DNA of 64,000 nucleotides from Acidimicrobiaceae bacterium (GTDB lineage Bacteria; Actinomycetota; Acidimicrobiia; Acidimicrobiales; RAAP-2). The stretch covers positions 89,065 through 153,064 of the forward strand of contig PMOQ01000019.1 in assembly GCA_003161255.1 (NCBI GenBank). The letters run 5' to 3'. Shown here piece after piece: positions 1 through 8,851 of this stretch. A program made the translations under genes and the position numbers. The notes below the pieces were generated by a model. It was not told the DNA's origin. It made no database searches and saw only the letters and a list, made by a program, of their open reading frames with translations. Each line of letters begins with the position of its first letter. The first letter of the stretch is position 1.

Positions 1-204
1 GCCAAGCTTCGTGAGGCGGGCGTGGACGACGCCGGGCTGGCCCGGGTTCGGGCCCCGATCGGGCTCGACTTGGGGGCTCGCACCCCAGAAGAGACCGCCA
101 TCTCGATCTGCGCCGAGATCATCGCCTGTCAGACCGGGACCGACACAGTGAGCTCACTCAGTCGGGGCACCGGCCCCATCCACCACAGTGCCCCGCCCTT
201 ATGA
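1..204 (+). CDS. XdhC/CoxI-family Mo-enzyme maturation protein, C-terminal end (partial)
   Basis: The frame is open from base 1, so only the last 67 residues are present. The segment RAPIGLDLGARTPEETAIS, followed by an Ala/Ile-rich helix, is the characteristic end of the XdhC C-terminal Rossmann domain. XdhC-type proteins help insert sulfurated molybdenum cofactor into xanthine dehydrogenase or CO dehydrogenase type enzymes. The stop codon overlaps the ATG of the next gene (ATGA), so the two are probably translationally coupled. The large, small and medium hydroxylase subunits follow 4.8 kb downstream, which supports the role. The N-terminal part lies outside the window. Confidence 0.8.
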   Translation, partial: AKLREAGVDDAGLARVRAPIGLDLGARTPEETAISICAEIIACQTGTDTVSSLSRGTGPIHHSAPPL

Positions 205-758
205 GGACGGCGGCCGTCGTGCTGGCGGCCGGCGCGGGGACCCGTTTCATTACGACCACGCACAAGCTGCTCGCTGACTTCCGGGGCCGCCCCCTCGTGA
301 CGTGGGCTCTCGAACACGCGCGAGCGGCCGAACTCGACGAGACGCTTGTCGTGACCGGCGCCGTCGATCTGGGGTCGGCGATTCCAGAGGGCCTCGGGGA
401 GGTACGCAACGACCGCTGGGCCGAGGGCCAAGCGACCTCACTACAGGCCGGCATCGCGTGGGCGGAGGAGGCGGGCTTCGACGCGGTGGTGGTCGGGCTG
501 GGTGACCAGCCGCTTATCCCTCCGGAGGCGTGGCGGACCGTGGCCGCTTCGTCGAGCCCGATCGCGGTGGCGGTGTTCGACGGCCAACGGCGGCCGCCGA
601 CGCGTCTCGCAGCGGCCGTGTGGCCGCTGTTGCCGCGTCAGGGCGACGAAGGAGCGCGTGTGGTGATGGCCCAGCATCCCGAGCTGGTCGAGGCGGTAGC
701 GTGTCTTGGTCAGCCGATCGACATCGACACTCTGGAGGACCTCGCTCAGTGGAGCTGA
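201..758 (+). CDS. MobA/MocA-like molybdenum cofactor nucleotidyltransferase
   Basis: This 185-residue protein opens with VVLAAGAGTRF, the nucleotide-binding loop of the NTP_transf_3 (MobA-like) fold. HKLLADFRGRPLVTWALEHA follows, and GLGDQPLIPPEAW near residue 97 holds the metal-binding Asp region. MocA-type enzymes add CMP to molybdopterin for xanthine dehydrogenase and CO dehydrogenase family enzymes, which fits the neighbouring XdhC-like and CoxLSM genes. Between the Gly-rich loop and the HKLL motif there is a short Ile-Thr-Thr-Thr stretch where relatives usually have a few glycines. The start overlaps the upstream stop by four bases. CTP rather than GTP use is inferred from context. Confidence 0.85.
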   Translation: MRTAAVVLAAGAGTRFITTTHKLLADFRGRPLVTWALEHARAAELDETLVVTGAVDLGSAIPEGLGEVRNDRWAEGQATSLQAGIAWAEEAGFDAVVVGLGDQPLIPPEAWRTVAASSSPIAVAVFDGQRRPPTRLAAAVWPLLPRQGDEGARVVMAQHPELVEAVACLGQPIDIDTLEDLAQWS

Positions 759-1414
759 AGCACGACTTCTCGGTCTCGGTCCCGATCGAGCGCGCCTGGT
801 CGGTACTCACCGACCTGGAGCAGATCGCGCCCTGCATGCCCGGCGCGCAGCTCCTTGAGGTGGACGGGGATGAGTACCGGGGTGTCGTGAAGGTCAAGGT
901 GGGACCGATAACCGCCCAGTACAAGGGGATCGCCAGGATCGTCGACATCGACCCCAACGAACATCGGGCCGTGCTTCGAGCCGAAGGTCGCGAGGCCCGA
1001 GGCCAAGGGAACGCCGCTGCGACCGTGACCGCCATCTTGGAGGAGGGACCCTCGGGGACCGATGTCCACATCACCACGGAGCTCGAGATCTCTGGCAAGG
1101 TCGCCCAGTTCGGACGGGGCGCGCTCGTCGAGGTGAGCAAAAAGCTCCTGGATCAGTTCGTCCGGGAGCTCGAAGCGAACGTGCTTCGGGCAGAGGCGGA
1201 GTCGGAAGGCGACACGCCGACCGAGGTGGCCGAGGCCGCCGAACCGCCAGCACCCGCGCCGGCTCCGACCGGTCCCCGGTTCATCGACAGTCCCGAGGCC
1301 AAACCCGTGGACCTGCTCGACGCCGCGGGGGGCTCAATGCTGAAGCGAGTCGCCCCCTTCCTGTTCCTCGTGGCGATTCTGCTCGTGCTGGGGCGCCGTC
1401 GAAGGCGCGCTTGA
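749..1414 (+). CDS. CoxG-like SRPBCC protein with C-terminal membrane anchor
   Basis: A 221-residue protein starting at a GTG that overlaps the previous gene by 10 bases. Residues 1-150 (start VELKHDFSVSVPIERAW, then LEQIAPCMPGAQL) match the CoxG/SRPBCC lipid-binding-like fold. A Pro/Ala/Glu-rich linker of about 40 residues leads to one hydrophobic segment, APFLFLVAILLVLG, and a stop-transfer tail of five arginines. CoxG is thought to tether CO dehydrogenase type enzymes to the membrane, so the anchor makes sense here. The frame is open upstream, but the CoxG homology begins exactly at this GTG. Confidence 0.85.
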   Translation: MELKHDFSVSVPIERAWSVLTDLEQIAPCMPGAQLLEVDGDEYRGVVKVKVGPITAQYKGIARIVDIDPNEHRAVLRAEGREARGQGNAAATVTAILEEGPSGTDVHITTELEISGKVAQFGRGALVEVSKKLLDQFVRELEANVLRAEAESEGDTPTEVAEAAEPPAPAPAPTGPRFIDSPEAKPVDLLDAAGGSMLKRVAPFLFLVAILLVLGRRRRRA

Positions 1415-1569
1415 GGCTGGTCGCGGGCGGAGAGGCCAGCCAGTTCATCCTCGACGCCAGCCGGATTCTCGACCTCGGACATCGGACGATGCGGTCGACC
1501 TTGCCAGTGGTCGGGATCGAGCTCGCCCGCACAGGGCTGCAGCCGGTGCTCGACCGCCCGAAACAATAG
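1411..1569 (+). CDS. Small 52-residue protein of unknown function
   Basis: A short frame starts at TTG, sharing TTGA with the CoxG stop, and ends just before the acyl-CoA synthetase gene. Third codon positions are overwhelmingly G or C through the whole frame, as in the flanking genes, and it fills the 160-base gap almost exactly. The product is basic and carries the string FILDASRILDLGHRTM. I do not recognise a family. Coupling to coxG suggests it is translated with the Mo-hydroxylase accessory genes, but this rests on codon bias and layout only. A GTG inside the frame is an alternative start. Confidence 0.4.
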   Translation: MRLVAGGEASQFILDASRILDLGHRTMRSTLPVVGIELARTGLQPVLDRPKQ

Positions 1570-1574
1570 GACGG

Positions 1575-3206
1575 ATGTTACGACCTACCGTCCCCCGGTC
1601 GGTGGCCGAGGTCCTCGACCCGGTGCTGGAGCTGGACCCGGACCGCCTGGTTCTCCTGACCCGTAGCGCCCGTTGGACGTACGCCGAGCTCGACCGGCAG
1701 GCGGACGCCGTTGCAGCAGCGTTGACCGCCGTCGGCGTGGTGGCCGGGGACCGTGTGGCCGCCGCCCTACCTAACGACGCCGATATCGTCGCGTCCTTTC
1801 ACGGGGCCATGAGGATCGGCGCCGTCTGGGTGGGCCTCAATCGCGCCCTGGCGCCGCCGGAGAAGGCCTACATCTTGCATGACAGCGGCACGACGCTCCT
1901 GCTCTGTGACACCGACACGGCCACCCAGCTCGAGCAAGATGATCTGGGTCTCGGTGGACTGCGCCGAATGGTCGTTGGCGCCGGCCCGGAAGGCCAGGAG
2001 TGGCTCGCGATGCTGGAGGCCTCGGCCGGGCCACGACGACCTCCCCTCGTCGACCCCGAGCGACCCGCGGCGCTGGCCTACACGAGTGGAACGACGGGTC
2101 ATCCCAAGGGAGCGGTGCACTCGCAGCACAACCTTCTCGTCCCCGGCGCGGTGTTGGTGGCCAGCCGAGGCTATGGACCGGAATTGTGCAAGGGGGACTG
2201 CTTCCCGCTCACCATTCTCAATCTGCAGGTGCTGACCACGCTCCTCGTGGCCCAGGCCGGCGGCTGCAGCGTGGTCATGGACCGCATTGATGCCGCTGGC
2301 GTTGCTGAGTGGATCCGCGACCACGGGGTGACGACGTGGAACGGGCCGCCCGCCCTTCTCCATAGCCTGGCCCACGACCCTTCCATCGACCGGGCCGATT
2401 TGGCCTCGTTGGACGAGGTGTGGGCGGGTGGGGCCGATTGTCCCGAGTCGTTGCGCGCCGCCTTCACTGACCGGTTCGGCTTGCCGGTCCTGACCACGTA
2501 CGGGCTGACCGAAGCGCCCACCGTGGTGTCGATAGATCGGCGCGACGGCGAGCATCGTCGCGGCGCCAGCGGGCGGCCGCTACCGCACCTGCGGGTGATC
2601 ATTCGCGACGACCATGGAAACGAGGTTTCGACCGCCGAGACTGGCGAGATTTGCCTGTGCGCCCGGGAGGACGGTCCCTGGGCCGGTGTCTACGGCCCCC
2701 CACTCGGTTACTGGGAGCGACGCGATGCCAGCGAGGACTTGCTGCGCGGCGGAGTGGTGCACACCGGCGACCTCGGGTATGTCGACGCCGAGGGGTACCT
2801 CTATGTGCGGGACCGGCGCAACCAGATGATCATTCGCGGCGGAGCCAATGTGTATCCCGCCGAGGTCGAACGCGTGCTGCAGGCCGCGCCGGGAGTGCAA
2901 GCCTGCGCCGTATTCGGAACCCCGGACGAGCGCCTTGGAGAGCGCGTAACCGCCGCGGTGCAGGTGGCCGCGGATGCCCAGGTGTCGGTCGAGGATCTGA
3001 CGAGGCACTGCATCGGCGAGCTGGCTCGCTACAAGGTGCCTGATCGGTTCATCTTCGTGGCGTCCTTTGTCCGCAACGCGATGGGCAAGATCGACCGGCG
3101 GCACCTGGGAGAACTTGTGGCCAGCGTGAGCGGATCGAGCGAAGCGTCCCCCGTCGACGACCCGTACGCTGTGGAGGGTCCGGCTAATGACCCGCCGCGG
3201 GCTTGA
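1575..3206 (+). CDS. Class I AMP-forming acyl-CoA synthetase
   Basis: A 543-residue adenylate-forming enzyme that would activate a carboxylic acid to its CoA thioester via an acyl-AMP. The ATP-binding loop YTSGTTGHPKGAV is near residue 170. TTYGLTEAP is the A5 motif, and VHTGDLGYVDAEGYLYV with RRNQMIIRGGANVYPAEVE is the A7-A8 hinge region. The C-terminal lid has MGKIDRR with the catalytic Lys. Length is normal for the family. The acid substrate cannot be read from the sequence. The position inside a Mo-hydroxylase gene group suggests that a hydroxylated or oxidised product is channelled to CoA activation. Confidence 0.9.
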   Translation: MLRPTVPRSVAEVLDPVLELDPDRLVLLTRSARWTYAELDRQADAVAAALTAVGVVAGDRVAAALPNDADIVASFHGAMRIGAVWVGLNRALAPPEKAYILHDSGTTLLLCDTDTATQLEQDDLGLGGLRRMVVGAGPEGQEWLAMLEASAGPRRPPLVDPERPAALAYTSGTTGHPKGAVHSQHNLLVPGAVLVASRGYGPELCKGDCFPLTILNLQVLTTLLVAQAGGCSVVMDRIDAAGVAEWIRDHGVTTWNGPPALLHSLAHDPSIDRADLASLDEVWAGGADCPESLRAAFTDRFGLPVLTTYGLTEAPTVVSIDRRDGEHRRGASGRPLPHLRVIIRDDHGNEVSTAETGEICLCAREDGPWAGVYGPPLGYWERRDASEDLLRGGVVHTGDLGYVDAEGYLYVRDRRNQMIIRGGANVYPAEVERVLQAAPGVQACAVFGTPDERLGERVTAAVQVAADAQVSVEDLTRHCIGELARYKVPDRFIFVASFVRNAMGKIDRRHLGELVASVSGSSEASPVDDPYAVEGPANDPPRA

Positions 3207-3417
3207 CCTGGTGAAGTCGGGCCCGGCTGCGACCGACCGTTGGGATAGTCTCCGGCACTGCTTGGGTCCGCGGGTACAGCCAATCTGGGCAATGCGGGCA
3301 CTGCCGTCGCAATCTCCCTCCTGGCAATCTGGTGAGCCGGCCGGGCTGTGCTTCGACACGACGGCCGCGGCTCTGCTCGGGCCGCTGCGTCCTGGGCCAC
3401 TGGCGTCGGAGGAGTGA

Positions 3418-4233
3418 ATGATGGGGGTTCCCGATCTGAGCGACAGGCCGCTCGAGCAACTGATCTCGTTGCGGGAGAGACGGGCAGTCGTGACGGGCGG
3501 CGCCCGAGGACTTGGCCGGGCGATCGCTGACCGGTTGGCAGAGGCCGGGGCCTCGGTGCTGATCGGTGATATCGACCAGGTCGCGGGCAGGACGGCTGCG
3601 GAGGAACTGACGCGTACTTTCGGGGTCGACGCATCTTCGACCGCGCTCGATGTCGCCGAGTCGGCATCGGTCGGCGCCGCGGCGGATGCCGCCGTAACGA
3701 GGCTGGGCGGTATCGATATCTGGGTCAACAACGCAGGCGTCTACCCAACGATGCCGTTGCTCGAGATGACCGATGACGATTGGGACCGGGTGCTGACGGT
3801 GAACCTCCGCGGGACCTTCGTGGGTTGTCGGGAGGCGGCGCGTCGGATGATCTCCGCCGGCCGGGGTGGCGTCATCATCAACATATCCTCGGTCGCCGGC
3901 TTTCGGGGACGAAGCGCCGGAGTCGCGCACTACGTCGCGTCGAAGCACGGAGTAATCGGGCTGACCCGCCAGATCGCGGTCGAACTGGCGGAACACGGGA
4001 TCAGGGTCCTCGCCGTCTCTCCGACCACGATCATCACACCTGGAGTGGAATCGGCCATGAGTGGCGGCCCAACCGACTCGCCCGTTGACTTGGAAGGGGC
4101 CCTGGTCCGTCCCCTCGGGCGCGCTGGGCGTCCCGACGACGTGGCGCGCGTCGTCCTCTTCTGCGCCAGCGACCTTTCGATGTTCATGACCGGGAGCAGC
4201 CTGCTGGTCGACGCCGGGGAGCTGGCCCGCTGA
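3418..4233 (+). CDS. Short-chain dehydrogenase/reductase (SDR)
   Basis: A 271-residue classical SDR. TGGARGLG is the cofactor loop, and the Asp at the end of the second strand (LIGDID) suggests NAD(H) preference. NNAGVYP, the SSVAG Ser and YVASK (Tyr-x-x-x-Lys) complete the active site. It probably oxidises or reduces a hydroxyl/keto group of a pathway intermediate. An AGGAG-like site precedes two adjacent ATG codons (3418 and 3421); either may start. A 211-base stretch separates it from the acyl-CoA synthetase; it contains a 76-codon frame with weaker codon bias that I do not accept as a gene. Confidence 0.88.
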   Translation: MMGVPDLSDRPLEQLISLRERRAVVTGGARGLGRAIADRLAEAGASVLIGDIDQVAGRTAAEELTRTFGVDASSTALDVAESASVGAAADAAVTRLGGIDIWVNNAGVYPTMPLLEMTDDDWDRVLTVNLRGTFVGCREAARRMISAGRGGVIINISSVAGFRGRSAGVAHYVASKHGVIGLTRQIAVELAEHGIRVLAVSPTTIITPGVESAMSGGPTDSPVDLEGALVRPLGRAGRPDDVARVVLFCASDLSMFMTGSSLLVDAGELAR

Positions 4234-4327
4234 GTCCCGCATGGTCGACGTCTCGCAGAGGCTCAGACTCAGTGGGTGGCCATCGCACGCTGCTCGATCG
4301 CGAGCCGGTCTGCAGGGGGTGCGCGGC

Positions 4328-4828
4328 GTGGCCCCGCTGAAGACGAAGGTCCTCACTGTTTCCGACGGCGTCATCGGGGGGACGCGCGAGGACCGGTCGG
4401 GCGCCGCGCTGGCCGAACTGCTCTCCAACGAAGGATTCGAGGTCGTCGAACGCGCGGTGTGCCCCGATGGGATCGACCATGTCTCGACGGCAATCAGCAA
4501 CATGGTCAAAGGTTTCTCGGGTCTGATCGTGACCACCGGTGGCACGGGGTTCGGTCCCCGCGACCTCACGCCCGAGGGCACCCAGCGGGTGATCGAGCGG
4601 TCCGCCCCGGGGCTTGCCGAGGCGATTCGTGCGGCCAGTCCCCTCGGACGCCTGTCGCGGGGCGTGTGCGGCACGGTCGGGAGCTGCCTGATCCTTAACC
4701 TCCCGGGCTCACCGGGCGGGGCGATCGAGTGCATCGCGGCGGTGCTCGACGTGCTTCCGCACGCGCTGGAGCTTCTGGCCGGGAAACCCGATCCGCACCC
4801 CTCTGGGGCCGGGCCCCCGAAGCGGTAG
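4328..4828 (+). CDS. MoaB/MogA-family molybdopterin adenylyltransferase
   Basis: A 166-residue protein from a GTG preceded by an AGGGGG stretch; the frame is open to 4241, but family homology begins at KTKVLTVSDGVIGGTREDRSG. The Gly-rich TTGGTGFGPRDLTPEGT segment near residue 70 is the MoCF-biosynthesis signature. LPGSPGGAIEC near the C terminus is also typical. These enzymes adenylate molybdopterin before molybdenum insertion. Its place directly upstream of the Mo-hydroxylase subunits suggests a dedicated cofactor supply. Other start candidates are the GTG at 4319 and an ATG at 4241. Confidence 0.85.
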   Translation: MAPLKTKVLTVSDGVIGGTREDRSGAALAELLSNEGFEVVERAVCPDGIDHVSTAISNMVKGFSGLIVTTGGTGFGPRDLTPEGTQRVIERSAPGLAEAIRAASPLGRLSRGVCGTVGSCLILNLPGSPGGAIECIAAVLDVLPHALELLAGKPDPHPSGAGPPKR

Positions 4829-4864
4829 CCTCGCCGCGGTGATGACGAGTGGGGGGAACACACC

Positions 4865-7156
4865 ATGAGCATCCTGGGCAACCGCGTCCTTCGGAAAGAG
4901 GACCAAAAGTTCCTCACGACCGGCGGCACATACGTCGAGGACGTGCCCCTCGAGGGCGCGGTCCATATCGTCTACGTGCGCTCCCCAATGGCCCACGCGC
5001 GCATCCGGTCGATCGAGACGTCCGAGGCCCTCGAGTCTCCAGGGGTGGTGGCGGTCTTCACAGCGCAGGACATCGATCTTGATCCCATGCCTCCGGGAGC
5101 GCCGTTCGCCAATCGGGCGATGACGCGGCCCTGGCTGGCCGATGGAGTGGTCCGATTCGTCGGCGACATGGTCGCGGCGGTCGTGGCGGACACCCGGGAG
5201 CGGGCAGTTGACGGCGCGGAACTGGTCTTTGTGGACTACGAGACCCTGACGCCGGTGGTTGACGCGAGCACAGCGGCCGACAACCCGACACTCGTCCACG
5301 AGGACGCCGGGACGAACGTGGTGCTGCGGCTCCCCGACGACTTCGTGAGCGCCGGGATCGAGCAGGTCGCCGCCGAGGTGGACCTGTTCGAGGGCTGCGA
5401 CGTGGTGATCAGGCAGCGAATGGTCAATCAGCGGGTGGCTCCGTGTCCCCTGGAGGTGCGGGCGTCCGCGGCAAAGTGGGAGGACGGCCACCTCACGCAG
5501 TGGTCGACGACCCAGGCCCCCCACAGCGTGAAGGACACGCTGGTCCAACTGTTCGAACTGCAGCCCGACCAGGTACGGGTGATTGCACCGGACGTCGGGG
5601 GAGGGTTCGGCGCCAAGATCGGCGGTTACCCCGAGGAGCTGTTCGTCGCCTGGGTTTCCCGCCGGATCGATCGGCCCGCTCGCTGGGTGGAGACCCGGAG
5701 CGAGAGCATGATGACGCTCGGGCATGGCCGAGGACAGATCCAAGAGGCCGAGCTCGGCGGGACACGGGACGGCAAGCTGCTGGGCTACAAGCTGACCATC
5801 ACCCAGGATGCCGGCGCGTACCCGAACTTCGGCGCGTTCCTCCCGGTCATGACGCGCCTGATGTTGACCGGCGTCTACGACATCACCAAGACCGAGTTCT
5901 CTAGCTGCTCCGTCGCAACCAACACCAATCCCACCGTTGCGTACAGAGGTGCCGGGAGGCCGGAAGCGACTGCGGCGATCGAGCGAATGGTCGACATCTT
6001 CGCCGATGAGATCGGCATGGACCCCGCCGAGCTCCGCCGCAAGAACCTGATCGGCAAAGAGTGTTTCCCGTTCACGACGGCCGTGGGTACCACCTACGAC
6101 ATCGGGGACTATGAACAGGCGCTCGACCGGGTGCTCGAAGCGGCCGGCTACGCCGAACTGCGAGAGGAGCAAAGGCAGCGTCGCGACTCGGGGGATACCA
6201 AGCAGATGGGGATCGGGTTGTCGACCTACGTCGAGGTCACCAACGGCATTCCCGGATCTGAGTTCGGCGCAGTAGAGGTCCTGGCCGACGGCAAGGCACG
6301 GGTGCGCACTGGCACCTCACCGCACGGGCAGGGCCACGTCACTGCGTGGGCCATGTTGGTCGCCGACCAGTTGGGGATCCCGGTCGAAGACGTCGAGGTC
6401 ATCCACGGCGACACCGACGAGGTCCCGAGGGGCGTGGGCACCTTCGGGTCGAAATCGCTCCAGTCCGGCGGCGTGGCCGTCCACCAGGCCGCCGAACGGG
6501 TCGTCGAGAAGGCGAAAAAGCTCGTGGCCGACCTGCTCGAAGCCAACCCGAACGACATCGAGCTGGACAAGGAAAACCGTCGCTTCCACGTCGCCGGTAC
6601 ACCAAGCGTGACCAAGTCGTGGGCCGAGCTGGTCGAGGCGTCGGGGGATGCAGGCCTTTCCGCGGAGGTCGACTTCGCCGCGCCGGGTCCCACGTTTCCA
6701 TTCGGCGCCCACATAGTGGTCGCCGAGGTCGACACCGAGACCGGGCACGTCAGTCTGGAAAGGATCATCGCCGTCGATGACGCCGGGCGTTTGATGAACC
6801 CGCTGATCGCGGAGGGCCAGGTCCACGGCGGCCTGGCCCAGGGTGTGGCCCAGGCCCTCATGGAAGAGATGTGCTACGACGACCAGGGCAACCCGATCAC
6901 AGCGAACCTGGCCGACTATGCCTTTGTGTCGGCCGCCGAGCTACCCAGCTTCGAAACCCATCCGATGGAGACACCAACGCCGATCAACCCGCTCGGGGCG
7001 AAGGGCATAGGTGAGTCCGGGACCATCGGGTCGACACCAGCGGTCCAGAACGCCGTCGTCGACGCGCTCAGCCACCTCGGCGTGCGACATGTCGACATGC
7101 CGACCACACCGATCCGGGTCTGGAGTGCGATCAAAGAGGCGAAGGGGGACCGATGA
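4865..7156 (+). CDS. Molybdopterin-binding large subunit of a CODH form II-like hydroxylase
   Basis: This 763-residue protein has the full xanthine dehydrogenase/CoxL layout: an a/b hammerhead near the N terminus ([19 protein letters not shown]), then the two molybdopterin domains. The active-site loop reads AYRGAGR at residues 359-365. This is the form II signature; true aerobic CO dehydrogenases (form I) have AYxCSFR. The catalytic Glu lies in GIGESG (about E717). The enzyme should therefore hydroxylate an organic substrate rather than oxidise CO, but the substrate is unknown. A GGGGGGAA site precedes the ATG. The next gene overlaps by four bases. Confidence 0.92.
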   Translation: MSILGNRVLRKEDQKFLTTGGTYVEDVPLEGAVHIVYVRSPMAHARIRSIETSEALESPGVVAVFTAQDIDLDPMPPGAPFANRAMTRPWLADGVVRFVGDMVAAVVADTRERAVDGAELVFVDYETLTPVVDASTAADNPTLVHEDAGTNVVLRLPDDFVSAGIEQVAAEVDLFEGCDVVIRQRMVNQRVAPCPLEVRASAAKWEDGHLTQWSTTQAPHSVKDTLVQLFELQPDQVRVIAPDVGGGFGAKIGGYPEELFVAWVSRRIDRPARWVETRSESMMTLGHGRGQIQEAELGGTRDGKLLGYKLTITQDAGAYPNFGAFLPVMTRLMLTGVYDITKTEFSSCSVATNTNPTVAYRGAGRPEATAAIERMVDIFADEIGMDPAELRRKNLIGKECFPFTTAVGTTYDIGDYEQALDRVLEAAGYAELREEQRQRRDSGDTKQMGIGLSTYVEVTNGIPGSEFGAVEVLADGKARVRTGTSPHGQGHVTAWAMLVADQLGIPVEDVEVIHGDTDEVPRGVGTFGSKSLQSGGVAVHQAAERVVEKAKKLVADLLEANPNDIELDKENRRFHVAGTPSVTKSWAELVEASGDAGLSAEVDFAAPGPTFPFGAHIVVAEVDTETGHVSLERIIAVDDAGRLMNPLIAEGQVHGGLAQGVAQALMEEMCYDDQGNPITANLADYAFVSAAELPSFETHPMETPTPINPLGAKGIGESGTIGSTPAVQNAVVDALSHLGVRHVDMPTTPIRVWSAIKEAKGDR

Positions 7157-7623
7157 AGGTGGAGGTCGGAGTAAACGGAGTCGCGTATGAGCGCGACGTA
7201 GAGCCACGGACGCTCCTCGTCTACTTCTTGCGCAAGCTCGGGCTGACCGGAACCAACGTCGGTTGCGACACCACCAGCTGCGGTGCATGCACGGTGCTGC
7301 TCGATGGCGAATCGGTAAAGTCGTGCACCGTCTTGGCGGTGCAGGTCGACGGTCGCTCCATCACGACAATCGAAGGTTTGGCCGACGGCGAGGAACTCCA
7401 CCCTATGCAACGGGCGTTCCGAGAGCACCACGGACTTCAGTGCGGATACTGCACCCCCGGCATGGTGATGGCGGCCGTCTCGTTGGTGGCTGAGAACCCG
7501 GACCTCGACGAACACCAGGTGCGCGAAGGGCTCGAGGGCAACCTCTGCCGGTGCACGGGGTACCACAACATCGTGGCCGCGGTGCTCGACGCCGCCCAAT
7601 CGAGCCGTGAGGGGGCCTGGTGA
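7153..7623 (+). CDS. [2Fe-2S] small subunit of the Mo hydroxylase (CoxS-like)
   Basis: A 156-residue electron-transfer subunit with two iron-sulfur clusters. The plant-type ferredoxin cysteines lie in [16 protein letters not shown]. The second cluster is bound by CGYCTPG and CRCTGY in the C-terminal helical domain. It would carry electrons from the molybdenum site to the FAD subunit. It overlaps the large subunit by ATGA and the medium subunit by GTGA, so the three subunits should be made in step. Length is typical for the family. Confidence 0.93.
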   Translation: MKVEVGVNGVAYERDVEPRTLLVYFLRKLGLTGTNVGCDTTSCGACTVLLDGESVKSCTVLAVQVDGRSITTIEGLADGEELHPMQRAFREHHGLQCGYCTPGMVMAAVSLVAENPDLDEHQVREGLEGNLCRCTGYHNIVAAVLDAAQSSREGAW

Positions 7624-8441
7624 TCCCGGTTGCATTCGACTACGTGCGGGCCGAGTCGCTCGACGAGGCGATCGCCGCGCTGTCCGAGCACGGCGACGAG
7701 GCCAAACTGCTCGCCGGCGGGCACTCGCTGCTGCCCCTGATGAAGCTCCGACTGGGCACGCCAAGCGTCCTGGTCGACATCGGTCGGCTGAGTGAGCTCT
7801 CCTTTGTACGCGACGAGGACACCTACATCGCCATCGGCGCCCTGACACGGCACCACGACGTCCAGCACGACACCATCGTGCTGCGTGAGGCCCCCCTGCT
7901 GGCAGCGGTCGCTGGGCGGATCGGGGATCCGCAGGTGCGCCACCGGGGAACCATCGGTGGGTCGTTGGCCCACGCCGATCCCGCGTCGGATCTTCCTGGG
8001 GCGGTCTTGGCGCTCGACGGGACCCTGGTTGCCCGCGGGCCGGCCGGCGACCGGGAGATCCCGGCCAGCGAGTTCTTCAAGGGGTTTTTGGAGACCACGC
8101 TCGCCCCCAGCGAGGTGCTGGTGGAGATCCGGGTGCCCAAGGGGACCACCGGCCACTCGTACCAGAAGTTCGTTCGCCGGTCCCAGGACTGGGCAATCGT
8201 CGGCGTCGCAGTCGCCCGCGTCAACGGTCACGTCGGTGTCTCACTGGTCAATGTCGCCTCGACGCCGGTCCGAGCGACAGCGGTCGAACAGGCGCTGGCG
8301 TCGGGGGCTTCGGCAGCCGACGCTGCCGAACAGGCAGCCGAGGGTCTGGAACCGACTGGAGACGCCAACGCGACCCCGGAGTTCCGGCGTCATCTGGCCC
8401 GGGTGCTCACGAGGCGGGGGCTGGTCGAAGCTGGGCTCTAA
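7620..8441 (+). CDS. FAD-binding medium subunit of the Mo hydroxylase (CoxM-like)
   Basis: A 273-residue FAD subunit. [16 protein letters not shown] near residue 35 and [17 protein letters not shown] near residue 105 are the two FAD-contact motifs of the CoxM/XdhB family, followed by the CO-dehydrogenase flavoprotein C-terminal domain. It receives electrons from the iron-sulfur subunit. The start is a GTG overlapping the upstream stop. The large-small-medium order differs from the classical coxMSL order of carboxydotrophs. The decayed transposase begins right after this gene and so may mark the end of the operon. Confidence 0.92.
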   Translation: MIPVAFDYVRAESLDEAIAALSEHGDEAKLLAGGHSLLPLMKLRLGTPSVLVDIGRLSELSFVRDEDTYIAIGALTRHHDVQHDTIVLREAPLLAAVAGRIGDPQVRHRGTIGGSLAHADPASDLPGAVLALDGTLVARGPAGDREIPASEFFKGFLETTLAPSEVLVEIRVPKGTTGHSYQKFVRRSQDWAIVGVAVARVNGHVGVSLVNVASTPVRATAVEQALASGASAADAAEQAAEGLEPTGDANATPEFRRHLARVLTRRGLVEAGL

Positions 8442-8464
8442 GCGGTACCAACCGCCGCGCCTCG

Positions 8465-8830
8465 ATCCGTCTCGCATCCACCTTGGACGTCGCCCAGCGT
8501 GAACTGCTTTTCGACATCGAGACGCTGTGGCTCGACCGCGGGTACGACTCCGACCTCACCCGGCACCGACTCGCCTATCGCTTGATCGACGACGCGGTCA
8601 TCGCCAAGAAGTGCAACCGCGGTTCGACGGGGGGGTGAACAACTCGCCGAGGGGTCTGCGGTGGTCCGTCGAGCGGACCAACTCGTGGCTGTCCAACTAC
8701 GGCCAGATGAGACGGAACACTGACCGCAAACCGGCCCACCGGCTTGCTCAGCTGGCTCTTGTCATCGCGCGCCTATCCGCTGTCGTTCTTATCCGGTTTG
8801 GCGACATGTTCGCTCCACGTGACCTGCGGG
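8465..8830 (+). pseudogene. Decayed IS5-type transposase, C-terminal fragment with frameshift
   Basis: Two frames together spell the end of a DDE transposase. In one frame (about 8480-8637) are LLFDIETLWLDRGYDSD and AVIAKK, ending at a TGA. After a one-base shift, the other frame gives GLRWSVERTNSWLSNYGQMR, then NTDRKPAHRLAQLALVIA, the standard C-terminal end of IS5-like transposases that holds the catalytic Glu. The first half of the protein is missing and no terminal repeats were identified. This is a dead remnant between the Mo-hydroxylase operon and the cupin gene. Confidence 0.75.
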
Positions 8831-8851
8831 GGTCGCCGTCGGAGTGTGTCG

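Noticed and set aside
3187..3417. 76-codon plus-strand frame between acyl-CoA synthetase and SDR
   Set aside because: It overlaps the synthetase end, has weaker third-position bias than neighbours and shows no recognisable family.
4865..8441. Aerobic CO dehydrogenase (carboxydotrophy)
   Set aside because: The active-site loop is AYRGAGR, not AYxCSFR, so CO oxidation is not supported.
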